The notes under the pieces: generated by a model
What the model saw: the letters and a program-made list of their open reading frames with translations, nothing else
Told to the model about the DNA's origin: nothing
The model's database searches: none
Assembly: GCA_027036775.1 (NCBI GenBank)
Contig: JALWDS010000031.1
Coordinates: 1-64,000 of the forward strand
Direction of reading: 5' to 3'
Source: Archaeoglobaceae archaeon
GTDB taxonomy: Archaea; Halobacteriota; Archaeoglobi; Archaeoglobales; Archaeoglobaceae
DNA: 64,000 nucleotides
Shown here: piece by piece, positions 1 to 8,849 of the stretch
Numbering within the stretch: position 1 is the stretch's first letter
How the letters are laid out: the number at the start of each line of letters is the position of its first letter
Position numbers and translations under genes: made by a program

Positions 1-1126
1 AAAAAGCCATCGCTATTCTGTGATCTCCGTAAGAGTCAACTACACCCCCCTTAACCTCACCGCCTTCAATTTCCAGTCCATCTCTCCTCTTTTCAACTTT
101 GACTCCCAGAGCCTTGAGGTTTCTGTAGGTGGTCTCTATTCTGTCGGTTTCCTTGTATCTCAGGTGTTCAGCGTTGTATATGACCATCCTTCCCTTGGCA
201 ACCGCTCCCAACACTGCAAGAGTTGGAACCAGATCGGGTATGTCCTTCGCATCTACATCTATCCCCTCAAGCTCCGACTTTTCTGCAATCAGAACTCCCT
301 TCTCTTTATTCCATTTAACATTTCCGCCCATCTCCCTAACTATGTCAACTATCGCCCTGTCACCCTGCTTGGACTCGTAAAGACCCTCTACAACTACTTT
401 GCCAGCCAGAACTCCTGCGGATATTAGATAACTCGCTGAAGAGAAGTCCGCAGGAACTTTAAACTCTCTCAGGTTGTATTCCTGATTTCCCTCTATGTAA
501 AAGACGTTTTCCTCTCTCTCAATCCTTATCCCGCTCTCTTCGAGAACGTGAAGGGTTACGTCTATGTATGGCTTAGATTTGACGTCCAAAACCTTTACGG
601 TTGAGTTGAACCTCGCGAGGGGGAGGGAAAAGAGAAGGGAAGATACGAACTGTGAGCTCATAGCCCTTATTTCGACTTCTCCACCCTTAAGCAAACCTCC
701 TATTACTAAAGGAGCGGAGTAGTCCATGAAACCTCTGATCCTCGCTCCCAACTCGTTTAAAGCTTTTACGAGTTCCAGATTCGGTCTCCTCCTTATCGAC
801 TCGTCCCCGTCTATAACCGAAATTCCCTTAGACAGCGTTAGTATTCCCGTAAACAGCCTCAAGGTCGTTCCGGAGTTTGCGACGTAGTAGTAGCCCGAGT
901 TTATCTCTCTGCAACCGAAGAACTCGAAGCTGTCCCTCCTGTGGTATCTCGCACCCATCTTTTTGCAACACCTCAAAGTTGCCAAGGTATCTTCAGCTAT
1001 CAACGCGTTGTAAACCTTGGATTTCCTTGAGAGAGATGATGATAGGAACGCTCTGTGAGTGTAACTTTTCGAGGGTGGTGGAGTTGCCCTTCCGTTCACC
1101 TCACTCCTCTTAATCACAACGTCCAC
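1..1126 (-). CDS. aroA: 3-phosphoshikimate 1-carboxyvinyltransferase (EPSP synthase), 3' end beyond window
   Basis: Shikimate pathway enzyme joining shikimate 3-phosphate and PEP. The ORF track misses it because it runs off the left edge. Reading the minus strand gives the N-terminal PPPSKSYTHRA motif that binds S3P and PEP, an NSGTTLRL stretch, a LAVLGAVAKG segment, HLRYKETDRIE, and finally SYGDHRIAMAF at the edge. About 375 codons are present, so some 50 residues are missing from a usual length near 425. The GTG at 1126 gives VDVVIKRSEVNG, the usual family N-terminus, and lies about 23 bases from a TATA-like element, which fits a leaderless start. A TTG at 1132 is the alternative. It diverges from the ADP-ribosylglycohydrolase gene. 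Confidence 0.93.
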   Translation of the reverse strand, partial: MDVVIKRSEVNGRATPPPSKSYTHRAFLSSSLSRKSKVYNALIAEDTLATLRCCKKMGARYHRRDSFEFFGCREINSGYYYVANSGTTLRLFTGILTLSKGISVIDGDESIRRRPNLELVKALNELGARIRGFMDYSAPLVIGGLLKGGEVEIRAMSSQFVSSLLFSLPLARFNSTVKVLDVKSKPYIDVTLHVLEESGIRIEREENVFYIEGNQEYNLREFKVPADFSSASYLISAGVLAGKVVVEGLYESKQGDRAIVDIVREMGGNVKWNKEKGVLIAEKSELEGIDVDAKDIPDLVPTLAVLGAVAKGRMVIYNAEHLRYKETDRIETTYRNLKALGVKVEKRRDGLEIEGGEVKGGVVDSYGDHRIAMAF

Positions 1127-1142
1127 AGACAATCGAGAGTAA

Positions 1143-1156
1143 CGTTATATATTAAT
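1143..1156. promoter_or_regulatory. shared divergent TATA element
   Basis: The run GTTATATATTAATC lies between aroA and the ADP-ribosylglycohydrolase gene. It is close to symmetric and sits about 23-25 bases from the start codon on each side. One element could therefore serve two leaderless transcripts. This is a positional inference. Confidence 0.5.
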
Positions 1157-1173
1157 CTGTCGTAACGAATTCG

Positions 1174-2088
1174 ATGTTCAAGAAGTTTAGGGGGGCACTG
1201 GTGGGGTTTGCGGTAGGAGACGCTTTGGGAATGCCCGTTGAAGGTTTAAGTAGGGAGGAGATTTTAAGGCTCTTCGGAAGGGTTGAGGATTTTTTGGATT
1301 CTCCTTTGGGCGACCTCAAGGCTGGGGAGTGGACGGACGACACTGAACAGATGTTAACTCTGGCGGAATCGATTTTGAGTAAGAGATACCTCGATCCCTC
1401 CGATTTGGCTAAGAGGTTACTCAACTTGAAGAGCGGTAGGTTGGGATGGACTACGAGAAACGCCCTGATTAGGATAAAGAGCGGTGCACACTGGTTCGAT
1501 TCTGGAGTTTATTCCGACACGTGCGGTTCCGCTTTGAGAGTTTTACCGATAGGACTGGTTTACTCATTCAGCTTGGATTTGGTTGAGAAGTATGCCATGA
1601 TATCCTCAAGTGTCACTCACAAGGGGCCTTCAGCGGTAGGTGCGATAGCCTACGCCCTATCGGTATCGTGCGTTTTGAACGAATACTGTTACGACGAGAT
1701 GGTCAAAGAGGTGGTGGAGAGGGTTGGGAGATACGATAACCTTTTGGCGGACAAGATAGAACTCGCATACGATTTAGCTGGAGAGGATGTTGACATCGTG
1801 ATCGATAAGATTGGCAACTCCGTTTCGATTTACGACGCGATTCCTCTATCCCTAAACTCCTTCTTCTCCTGCAAGACCTTTAGGGATTGTGCCATAAGGT
1901 CCGTGAATGCGGGTGGAGATGCGGATTCCATCACCGCTTTGGCCTGCGGTTTAAAGGGTTGCGAGTTGGGGATAGATGAGATACCTCAGGACTGGATTGA
2001 AAGGCTTAAGGATTGTGATTACATAATGAGCGTCGCGGACAGGCTTTACGATCTGAGGTTGATACTCGAATTCGGTGACGGGTTATGA
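1174..2088 (+). CDS. ADP-ribosylglycohydrolase family protein
   Basis: This 304-residue protein belongs to the DraG/ARH fold family, which removes ADP-ribose from proteins or related substrates using two Mg ions. The N-terminus has GFAVGDALGMPVEG. The metal-binding motifs are DDTEQM near residue 68 and GGDADSI near residue 249. The length is normal for the family. The ATG lies about 25 bases after a TATA-like box, so a leaderless start is likely. The stop overlaps the next gene by 4 bases (ATGA), so the two are probably co-transcribed; pairing with an AP endonuclease-like protein hints at a repair role. The substrate cannot be read from the sequence. Confidence 0.88.
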   Translation: MFKKFRGALVGFAVGDALGMPVEGLSREEILRLFGRVEDFLDSPLGDLKAGEWTDDTEQMLTLAESILSKRYLDPSDLAKRLLNLKSGRLGWTTRNALIRIKSGAHWFDSGVYSDTCGSALRVLPIGLVYSFSLDLVEKYAMISSSVTHKGPSAVGAIAYALSVSCVLNEYCYDEMVKEVVERVGRYDNLLADKIELAYDLAGEDVDIVIDKIGNSVSIYDAIPLSLNSFFSCKTFRDCAIRSVNAGGDADSITALACGLKGCELGIDEIPQDWIERLKDCDYIMSVADRLYDLRLILEFGDGL

Positions 2089-2894
2089 GGTTTGGAACCG
2101 CCGGAGTTCCAAATTCGTCCAAGGACAGATCGACGATAGGAGGTATAAAGACGATAAGGGAGTTGGGATTGGATGCAATGGAGGTCCAGTTCGTTAGAGG
2201 GGTTAAGATGGGTTTAGAGGTGGCGGAACAGGTTAGGGAGGTTGCGGAGAACTTGGGGGTTTACCTTTCCGTTCACGCACCGTATTACATAAACTTCAAC
2301 GCTGATGGGAATAAGTTGAAGGCTAGCGTTGAAAGGCTCAGAAAGACTATAGAGATCGGTGGAGTGTTCGCCAAAGATGTGGTCTTTCATCCCGGTTACT
2401 ATCTAAAACGTTCGAAGGAAGGCACCTACTCAAGGATAAGGAACAACCTAAAACCCCTGGTTAATTTCGCCTTTGAGAGGGGAGTTATGCTAAGGCCCGA
2501 AACTACTGGAAAACCCACACAGTTCGGAGATTTAGATGAAACTCTGAAACTCTGTCAAGAACTGGAGATACTTCCTTGCATAGACTTCGCACACGTCCAC
2601 GCGAGGTATAGGGCCTACAACAGCTACGATGAGTTCTGCGAGATTCTTGAGAAGGTCGAAAGTTACCTCGGCTCGGAAGCTTTGAAAAGATTCCACGCAC
2701 ACGTCAGTGGAATAGAATACGGTTTGAAGGGAGAGAAGAGACATCTCAACTTGAACCAGTCCGACTTTAACTACAGGGAGCTTTTGAAGGCTTTGAAGGA
2801 TTTCAACGTCGATGGTGTGATAATAGTTGAAAGTCCAAACTTGGAGGAAGACGCCTTGATGTTGAAGAGGTTGTATGCGGGGGGAGGGATTTGA
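2085..2894 (+). CDS. endonuclease IV-like TIM-barrel protein (AP endonuclease family)
   Basis: Family members cut DNA at abasic sites using a three-zinc centre. Metal ligands are placed as in endonuclease IV: HAPYY, FHPGYY, the E of RPETTG, DFAHVH, HAHVSG and a C-terminal VESPN. At 269 residues it is close to Nfo length. It overlaps the ADP-ribosylglycohydrolase stop by 4 bases. The last 18 bases lie inside the tRNA-Leu gene on the opposite strand, so the C-terminus AGGGI is encoded by the tRNA acceptor stem. Nuclease activity is inferred from the family; the sugar isomerase relatives are less likely given the retained ligands. Confidence 0.82.
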   Translation: MRFGTAGVPNSSKDRSTIGGIKTIRELGLDAMEVQFVRGVKMGLEVAEQVREVAENLGVYLSVHAPYYINFNADGNKLKASVERLRKTIEIGGVFAKDVVFHPGYYLKRSKEGTYSRIRNNLKPLVNFAFERGVMLRPETTGKPTQFGDLDETLKLCQELEILPCIDFAHVHARYRAYNSYDEFCEILEKVESYLGSEALKRFHAHVSGIEYGLKGEKRHLNLNQSDFNYRELLKALKDFNVDGVIIVESPNLEEDALMLKRLYAGGGI

Positions 2895-2960
2895 ACCCTC
2901 GAACCCCTACGGGACGGGACCCTAAATCCCGCGCCTTTGACCTGACTCGGCAACCCCCGC
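2876..2960 (-). tRNA. tRNA-Leu (anticodon UAG)
   Basis: The minus strand folds as a class II tRNA. The acceptor is GCGGGGG/CCCCCGC, the anticodon arm is CGGGA-TTTAGGG-TCCCG with anticodon TAG, the variable arm is long, and the T arm is GAGGG-TTCAAAT-CCCTC. The discriminator is A and CCA is not encoded. The sequence TTATTAAAAAAAG just upstream could be its promoter. The 3' end overlaps the end of the convergent endonuclease IV-like gene. Confidence 0.95.
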
Positions 2961-2986
2961 TCAAGCTTTTTTTAATAACGCTTATT

Positions 2987-4240
2987 TTAACACTTTCGCA
3001 TCAACCTCTTGGCTTTACCCTCGAACCTCTCAAGCGTTCCGTAAGGTAACGCCTTTAGAATTGGTTTGAATCCCAAGAACTCCTTGATATCCCTTGCGAT
3101 CTTTTGGATCAAACTTTCATCGCCCTCGAACTCTATCGAAACCTTGTCGTCCAAAACTATCCTATACTGAGTTATTCCGTAACCCGCCAAAATCTCTTCA
3201 ACATCCGCGGGATAGAACTTAACACCCCTGTATATTATCATGTCGTCAGTTCTCCCCCTTATTCTCTTCAACGTCATGTGCTCAATTCCACAATCGCAAG
3301 GCTCCCTACTGACCACAGCCGAAACCTCCCCGCTTCTATACCTTATCAACGGCATGGCCTCCCTGTTCAAAGCGGTGTAAACTACCTCCCCCTCCTCCCC
3401 ATCATCCAAAACCTCTCCAGTTTCTGGATCGATCACCTCAACCACGTAGTTGTCCTCCCACATGTGAAGTCCGTTTCTCTCCGGACACTCAAATCCCACA
3501 GTCCCCACACCGCCCATTTCCGTTAAACCGGGGATGTCATACGTTTTAACGTCGAACTCGTTTTCGATTATCCTCCTCATCTCGTCGCTCCAAGGTTCCG
3601 CACCTAAGAGCATCTTCTCCAGCTCCAGCTCCTTCAAATCGATACCCATTTCGTTCGCAACTTCGATCAACCTCAACGGGTAGCTTGCGGTTGAACATAG
3701 AACGGTCGTTCCGAAGTCTCTCATAAATCTAAGCTGATTTCTCGTGTTGCCCGGTCCTATGGGTATTATAAAAGCGTTTATAGCGTCAGCTGCGAAGTGA
3801 AAACCGAATCCTCCGTTCCACAACCCAAAGGCGGGAGTTATTTGAATTACGTCCTTCGACGTTATCCCAGCTATGTAAAACGCCCTCAAAACCATCTCCT
3901 TCCACTGTTCAACGTCCCTCCTCGTGTAGGGAACTATGACTGGTTGTCCGGTAGTTCCTCCGCTCATCTGAATTCTAACGACCTTTTCCTTTGGAACGCA
4001 GATTATCTTGAGGGGGTAAGCTTCTCTAAGTTCCTGCTTGGTCGTAAAGGGAATTTTGGATATGTCCTCAACGTTTCTGATTTTGTCAACATCGACTCCA
4101 GCGGATTTGAACTTCCTCCTGTAAAAGGGGCAGTTTTCGTAAACGTATCTGATTATCCTTCTGAACCTCCTGTTCTTTACTTCGTCTATTCTCTTTCTAC
4201 TCATCTCGACACCCTTCTTGGCCTTGAGGATCGGTCGCAT
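2987..4240 (-). CDS. PaaK-like AMP-forming acyl/aryl-CoA ligase
   Basis: The family activates carboxylic acids such as phenylacetate with ATP and CoA. Seen here are the phosphate-binding loop MSGGTTGQPVIVPYT, the adenylate motif GLTEMGG, YRSGEVSAV, and the hinge and C-terminal domain from GRTDDMIIYRGVKFYP onward. The ORF track starts at 4318, but I prefer ATG 4240 (MRPILKAKKG). A TATA-like sequence (ACTTAAATATC) lies about 25 bases before it, and 417 residues suits the family. Cysteines in SREPCDCG match a metal-site position seen in this family. The substrate is not readable; Archaeoglobales use several such ligases for aromatic or fatty acids. Confidence 0.82.
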   Translation of the reverse strand: MRPILKAKKGVEMSRKRIDEVKNRRFRRIIRYVYENCPFYRRKFKSAGVDVDKIRNVEDISKIPFTTKQELREAYPLKIICVPKEKVVRIQMSGGTTGQPVIVPYTRRDVEQWKEMVLRAFYIAGITSKDVIQITPAFGLWNGGFGFHFAADAINAFIIPIGPGNTRNQLRFMRDFGTTVLCSTASYPLRLIEVANEMGIDLKELELEKMLLGAEPWSDEMRRIIENEFDVKTYDIPGLTEMGGVGTVGFECPERNGLHMWEDNYVVEVIDPETGEVLDDGEEGEVVYTALNREAMPLIRYRSGEVSAVVSREPCDCGIEHMTLKRIRGRTDDMIIYRGVKFYPADVEEILAGYGITQYRIVLDDKVSIEFEGDESLIQKIARDIKEFLGFKPILKALPYGTLERFEGKAKRLMRKC

Positions 4241-4350
4241 GTTAGACGTTCGATTCCAGATATTTAAGTGTTTCCTATTATACGGGAATAATCGCATGTA
4301 ACGAGAATGGCATTGCAAAGCGTTTTATGTAGTTCTCTTGAAGTTCTCTC

Positions 4351-5490
4351 GTGGCGGAGATACACGTAGTTGGGACTGCACACGTTTTGAAGGAGAGCGT
4401 GGAGGTAGTTGAGAGGGTTATCGAAGATGTCAAGCCGGATGCGGTTGCTGTTGAGCTGTGTCCGAAGAGGCTTCAGGCTTTGATGGGTGAGAGTCCAAAC
4501 GTTTCGCTCTCCGAAATCTTAAAGAGCGGAAACGTTTTCTTGGCTCTTCTTCAGGTAATACTATCTTTCATTCAGAAGAAGATTGGTGAAGAGACGGGAG
4601 TCAAGCCGGGGGAAGAGATGCTTACCGCAATTAGAAAGGCCAGAGAGATAGGGGCGGATGTCATACTCATCGACAGGGATATAGGGATAACTTTCAACAG
4701 GTTGTGGCAAAGGATGAGTCTGTTGGAGAAGTTGAAACTGTTCTGGCACATCTTTAAGGGATTTTTCACCAAGGATGACGTTGAGAACGTCCTAAGTAAC
4801 GTTGACGAACTCGTCGAAGAGTTTAGAAAGGTGAGTCCCAAGGCGAGCGAGGTTTTAATAGACGAGAGAGACGCATACATGGCCTACAACGTTTTGAAGG
4901 CGAGTGAGAGATACGATAGAATCGTTGTTGTTGTCGGAGCGGGACACAAGAGCGGTCTCGAAAGTTACTTGAGAAATCCGAACAAGATTCCGCCAATCGA
5001 AAGTTTGTTGGAGGTTAGAAGGGGGAGGATAAGTGCATCGAAGGTCTTCGGCTTCTTTTTATCCGCACTCGTAGTGTGCTCCTTCGCTTACATCTTAACG
5101 AAGCTTGGGACGGGATTGGCTCTCAAAGCCTTCCTCTACTGGTTTCTGATAAACGGCGTTTTTTCGGCCTTGGGTGCAACCTTGGCCTTGGCTCATCCCC
5201 TGTCCATACTTTCCGCATTTCTCTGTGCTTGGCTAACGTCGATAAACCCGTTGATCGCTGCGGGATGGATTGCGGGATACGTGGAACTGAAGGTTAGAAA
5301 GCCCAAGATCGATGATCTAGTTGAACTAATCAAAGCGGAGAGTTTCAGAGAGCTTTTTAAGAATAAGGCCTTCAGGGTTTTGCTCGTAACAGCATTGACC
5401 AACTTGGGTAGCATGATTGGAACTATTTACGGAGCTTACGTAATACTTAAGATGACTGGAATAGACGTAAGGCATATTTTAATTCCGTAA
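4351..5490 (+). CDS. TraB family membrane protein
   Basis: A 379-residue protein with an N-terminal TraB/PrgY domain: HVVGTAHVLKESV, VAVELCPKRL and VVVVGAGHKSG near residue 200. From about residue 230 there are several hydrophobic segments, so the C-terminal third is in the membrane. Bacterial relatives reduce peptide pheromone activity and are proposed metalloproteases; the archaeal role is unknown. The start is GTG, about 25 bases after a TATA-like box, which fits a leaderless transcript. The HTH-ACT gene follows after 11 bases, so the two may share a transcript. Confidence 0.85.
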   Translation: MAEIHVVGTAHVLKESVEVVERVIEDVKPDAVAVELCPKRLQALMGESPNVSLSEILKSGNVFLALLQVILSFIQKKIGEETGVKPGEEMLTAIRKAREIGADVILIDRDIGITFNRLWQRMSLLEKLKLFWHIFKGFFTKDDVENVLSNVDELVEEFRKVSPKASEVLIDERDAYMAYNVLKASERYDRIVVVVGAGHKSGLESYLRNPNKIPPIESLLEVRRGRISASKVFGFFLSALVVCSFAYILTKLGTGLALKAFLYWFLINGVFSALGATLALAHPLSILSAFLCAWLTSINPLIAAGWIAGYVELKVRKPKIDDLVELIKAESFRELFKNKAFRVLLVTALTNLGSMIGTIYGAYVILKMTGIDVRHILIP

Positions 5491-5501
5491 ACACTCCAAC
5501 C

Positions 5502-5999
5502 ATGTGGCGTAAGATTGCAGAAAAGTTTGAGAAGTATCCCTCTCAGATTGTGGTTGCAAGGGAATTTTTGAGGTTGGGAATATCGGTGAGAGATGGAAAG
5601 GCCTACTGCGACAAAATTGAACTCGTTCCGACGAAAATTGCTGAAGCCTTAGGGGTTGACAGGAAGGTCGTGATTTCCGCAATTCAAAACATAGAGAGCG
5701 ACGAGGAACTGAAAAGGGTTTTCTCTTCACTGAAGCCGGTTGCAAACATAACCGAGGTTGCAAGGATTTTGGGCTTCGGCGTTTTGGAGGTTTACGCGGA
5801 AAGCCACAAGGTGGGTATAGTAGCCGGTATCACATCGATACTCGCAAGGGAGGGTATATCCATAAGGTTCATTTTAGCTGAAGACCCGGAGTTGAGTGTT
5901 GAATCGAAGTTAACGATAGTAACGGACGGTAAAATCCCGGGAAGGTTGGTGGACGAGTTTTTGAAGGTCGACGGCGTGAAGAAGATAGTGATCAGTTAA
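5502..5999 (+). CDS. predicted regulator with N-terminal HTH and C-terminal ACT domain
   Basis: A 165-residue protein. The first half carries a helix-turn-helix-like stretch (PTKIAEALGVDRKVVISAI). The second half (from about residue 90, GFGVLEVYAESHKVGIVAGITSILAREGIS) looks like an ACT ligand-binding domain. This arrangement matches an archaeal family annotated as regulators of amino acid metabolism (COG2150). Ligand and targets are unknown. It starts 11 bases after TraB. Confidence 0.72.
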   Translation: MWRKIAEKFEKYPSQIVVAREFLRLGISVRDGKAYCDKIELVPTKIAEALGVDRKVVISAIQNIESDEELKRVFSSLKPVANITEVARILGFGVLEVYAESHKVGIVAGITSILAREGISIRFILAEDPELSVESKLTIVTDGKIPGRLVDEFLKVDGVKKIVIS

Positions 6000-6120
6000 T
6001 CTCATTCGTTGCTTGATTGCTCCGTTGAAAGAAGGTCTAATCATGGTGGTTGACCGTTTTCGTTAATACATCTCCATTGACAAGGCAAGATTTATTAACA
6101 TAGTTCTGAACCACATAGAG

Positions 6121-6708
6121 ATGGCATCGTCAATGTACGCTTACATAAGGGAGATGTGGAAGAGACCTTGGGAGGGCATAGTGGGGCAGTTGATGTGGGA
6201 GAGACTACAAAGATGGAGGAGAGAACCGGCTGTCGTAAGAATAGAGAGACCTACGAGGTTGGATAGGGCAAGAGCTCTGGGTTACAAGGCCAAACAGGGG
6301 GTTATAGTCGTAAGGGTTAGAGTTAGGAGGGGTGGAAGGAGAGCTTCAAGACCGAACAAGGGGAGAAAGGTTGGCAACTTGATGGTAAACAGGAAAACAC
6401 CCAAGAAAAATCTGCAGTGGATAGCTGAGGAGAGAGCAAACAGGAAGTATCCTAACTGCGAAGTCCTAAATTCATACTGGGTCGGAGAAGACGGTAGATA
6501 CAAGTGGTTTGAGGTAATTCTGATAGATAGAAGCCATCCTGCGATCTTGAGCGATCCGCAGTTGAGTCAGATTGCCAAACAGAGGGGAAGGGTTTTCAGA
6601 GGACTAACTTCAGCTGGTAGAAGGGCGAGAGGTTTGAGAAGGAAGGGGAAGGGTGCGGAAAAGATCAGACCCTCTTTGAGGGCAAACTTTAGAAAGAAGA
6701 AGGATTGA
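6121..6708 (+). CDS. rpl15e: large ribosomal subunit protein L15e
   Basis: The 195-residue basic protein begins [12 protein letters not shown] after a short MASS leader and has the L15e core ([58 protein letters not shown]). It is a full-length archaeal/eukaryotic-type protein of the 50S subunit. A TATA-like GATTTATTAAC lies about 30 bases before the ATG. The 120 bases upstream hold no other feature I can identify. Confidence 0.97.
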   Translation: MASSMYAYIREMWKRPWEGIVGQLMWERLQRWRREPAVVRIERPTRLDRARALGYKAKQGVIVVRVRVRRGGRRASRPNKGRKVGNLMVNRKTPKKNLQWIAEERANRKYPNCEVLNSYWVGEDGRYKWFEVILIDRSHPAILSDPQLSQIAKQRGRVFRGLTSAGRRARGLRRKGKGAEKIRPSLRANFRKKKD

Positions 6709-6764
6709 ACTCCTTTTCTTTTGTTTTGCGTAGCTTTTAAAACTCAAAGGGGACTTCTGATTTC

Positions 6765-7733
6765 ATGGACTTGGAGAGTAGGCTTAAGTTAATCAAAAGA
6801 AACGCCGTAGAGATAGTAACCGAAAAAGAGTTGATCGAACTTTTACAAACAAAGGACAAACCAAGGGCTTACGTCGGTTACGAGCCGAGCGGGGAGATTC
6901 ACTTGGGACACATGATGACAGTCCAAAAACTCATAGATTTGCAAACTGCAGGATTTGAGGTTGTTGTTCTTTTGGCGGATGTTCACGCTTATTTGAACGA
7001 GAAGGGCGACTTCGATGAGATTAGAGAGATTGCGGATTACAACAAGAGGGCTTTCATAGCTTTGGGTTTGGATGAGAGCAAGGCCAAGTTCGTTTTGGGG
7101 AGCGAATACCAACTCGAAAAGGATTACGTTTTGGACGTTTTGAGAATGGCGAGGATAACTACCGTAAACAGGGCAAGGAGGAGTATGGACGAAGTTAGCA
7201 GGAGGAAAGAAGACCCTATGGTCTCTCAGATGATCTATCCCTTGATGCAGGCTTTGGACATAGCCCATCTGGGTGTCGATTTAGCCGTAGGAGGGACGGA
7301 TCAGAGGAAGATACACATGCTTGCAAGGGAAAACCTTCCAAAGCTTGGATACAAAGCTCCAATATGCTTACACACACCCATTATCTTGGGTTTGGATGGG
7401 GAAAAGATGAGTTCCTCAAAGGGTAACTACATATCGGTTAGGGATTCGGAAGAGGATGTTGAGAAGAAGATTTTGAAGGCCTACTGCCCAGCGAGAGAGG
7501 TTGAAAACAATCCTATAATACAGATTGCACTCTATCACATATTTCCAAGGTTTAACGAGCTTAAAGTTGAGAGGGAGGAGAGGTTTGGAGGTGATGTTGT
7601 TTACAAAACACCAGAAGAACTAATTTCAGACTTTAAATCTGGTAATCTTCATCCTTTGGACTTAAAGAGGGCTGTGGCAAGGTATTTAAACAGTATTTTA
7701 AAAGATGTTAGAGTAAAACTCGAAAGGGGGTGA
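6765..7733 (+). CDS. tyrS: tyrosyl-tRNA synthetase
   Basis: Class I synthetase of archaeal size (322 residues) that charges tRNA-Tyr. The HIGH-like motif is PSGEIHLGH near residue 42, the KMSKS-like motif is KMSSSKGN near residue 210, and the tyrosine pocket region reads [30 protein letters not shown]-like CTTTTAAAAC about 28 bases upstream suggests a leaderless start at this ATG. Its stop lies 4 bases before the proposed CTG start of aIF1A, and a Shine-Dalgarno for aIF1A overlaps its last codons, so the two are probably co-transcribed. Confidence 0.97.
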   Translation: MDLESRLKLIKRNAVEIVTEKELIELLQTKDKPRAYVGYEPSGEIHLGHMMTVQKLIDLQTAGFEVVVLLADVHAYLNEKGDFDEIREIADYNKRAFIALGLDESKAKFVLGSEYQLEKDYVLDVLRMARITTVNRARRSMDEVSRRKEDPMVSQMIYPLMQALDIAHLGVDLAVGGTDQRKIHMLARENLPKLGYKAPICLHTPIILGLDGEKMSSSKGNYISVRDSEEDVEKKILKAYCPAREVENNPIIQIALYHIFPRFNELKVEREERFGGDVVYKTPEELISDFKSGNLHPLDLKRAVARYLNSILKDVRVKLERG

Positions 7734-7737
7734 TAGT

Positions 7738-8025
7738 CTGGAGGAGGAGGTAGTAAGGGTAAGGTTGCCAGATAGGGATAAGGGTGAAATGTTTGGGATA
7801 GTCGTTGCCATGCTTGGTGGAGGACATGTGAAGGTTAAGTGCGAAGACGGAAAGGAGAGGTTGGGTAGGATACCCGGTAAGCTCAGAAAGAGGATATGGA
7901 TTAGAGAAGGTGATGTCGTAATAGTCGTTCCTTGGCAGTTTCAGGATGAGAAGTGCGACATAATTTGGAGATACACGAATCCTCAGGTCGAATGGTTGGA
8001 GAGAAAGGGTTACCTGACGTTCTAA
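7738..8025 (+). CDS. eif1A: translation initiation factor aIF1A, likely non-canonical CTG start
   Basis: OB-fold initiation factor that binds the 30S A site. The core reads [26 protein letters not shown] and [21 protein letters not shown]. The ORF track starts at TTG 7765, which deletes the conserved VRVR lead-in seen in archaeal homologues. In frame upstream, after the TGA at 7731-7733, the only initiator-like codon is CTG at 7738, giving [17 protein letters not shown]. The sequence GGGGGTGAT just before it closely resembles a full archaeal Shine-Dalgarno (GGAGGTGAT) at short spacing. TTG 7765 has only GGAGGAGGAGG about 14 bases away. Product certain, start inferred. Confidence 0.9.
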   Translation: MEEEVVRVRLPDRDKGEMFGIVVAMLGGGHVKVKCEDGKERLGRIPGKLRKRIWIREGDVVIVVPWQFQDEKCDIIWRYTNPQVEWLERKGYLTF

Positions 8026-8849
8026 GCGTAAACGTAAACGGAGATTTGGACGATGAGAGTTTGATAAGGAGGGCTGAAAAGTGCGAAGTCGTTTGGGTAG
8101 GTTACAATCCAAACTTCAAAGACCCTTTTAGAGTTGCGGATTTGATTGCAGATCACGTCCGCTTTTTGGGTTTTGGAGTTGTTCCAGTTGATTACGACTG
8201 TTTCAGAATTTTGGAAAATTTTAGAGAGGTTGTAAGAAGGCATAGAGATACCGTTTTCGCTTTGGGAATAGGTGCTGGAAGTTTGAGAGGTAATGAGGGA
8301 TTGAGGAGGGTAACAGATTGCCTAAAATTCTTGAGGAATCGTATTGATCTTTTGTTCTGCGGATGCTCCGGCCCTTTGATTACAAAGATGGCATCCAAGA
8401 TAGCTGATGGTATTCTGTTCAATTACGCACACCCAGACCATCTGAGATGGATCTTGCAGTTCGTTGAGAGGGACATTATCAAAGTTGCCTACGCACCGTC
8501 TCTGATACTTCCGAGCGATTTCGAGAGGGATTTGCTCTTGGCGTGTGCGATCGTGGCTTGCAGTAGTAAATCCTTTGCAAAAGCCTTCGGATACGATAAA
8601 ATTTGTGAAGAACTCTCAAAGATAAATTTCGTTGAAGCTATAAGGGATTACAAGAGGTTTGGAGTCATACCGAGTGCCGTTGAAAAGTATAGGGACGTTT
8701 TAATTGAGAAATTCTCTATTTCAGGTAAATTCGACGAGTTTGTTGAAAGGTTGAGAGAAATCTTGAAGATTTGCGATCACGTGGTTTTGGGTGATCCGTT
8801 TTTTAGGGATTTAAAGCAGATAGAGATGCTAAAATCTCTCGAGATTTGA
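7992..8849 (+). CDS. luciferase-like / methylene-H4MPT reductase-like TIM-barrel protein
   Basis: About 285 residues from the ATG at 7992, which overlaps the aIF1A stop by 34 bases; the ORF-track start at 7953 reads further into aIF1A and is less likely. The start of a barrel (LSVNVNGDL), a GVVPVDYD strand, and [36 protein letters not shown] resemble F420-dependent luciferase-like enzymes such as Mer. True Mer is about 330 residues, so this is a shorter relative. The cofactor and reaction are not established. It converges on nurA, and the last codons of the two genes overlap. Confidence 0.55.
   Translation: MVGEKGLPDVLSVNVNGDLDDESLIRRAEKCEVVWVGYNPNFKDPFRVADLIADHVRFLGFGVVPVDYDCFRILENFREVVRRHRDTVFALGIGAGSLRGNEGLRRVTDCLKFLRNRIDLLFCGCSGPLITKMASKIADGILFNYAHPDHLRWILQFVERDIIKVAYAPSLILPSDFERDLLLACAIVACSSKSFAKAFGYDKICEELSKINFVEAIRDYKRFGVIPSAVEKYRDVLIEKFSISGKFDEFVERLREILKICDHVVLGDPFFRDLKQIEMLKSLEI

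Noticed and set aside
20-427. Plus-strand ORFs in the first 1.1 kb
   Set aside because: They are antisense to aroA, which is clear from its motifs even though the track does not list it.
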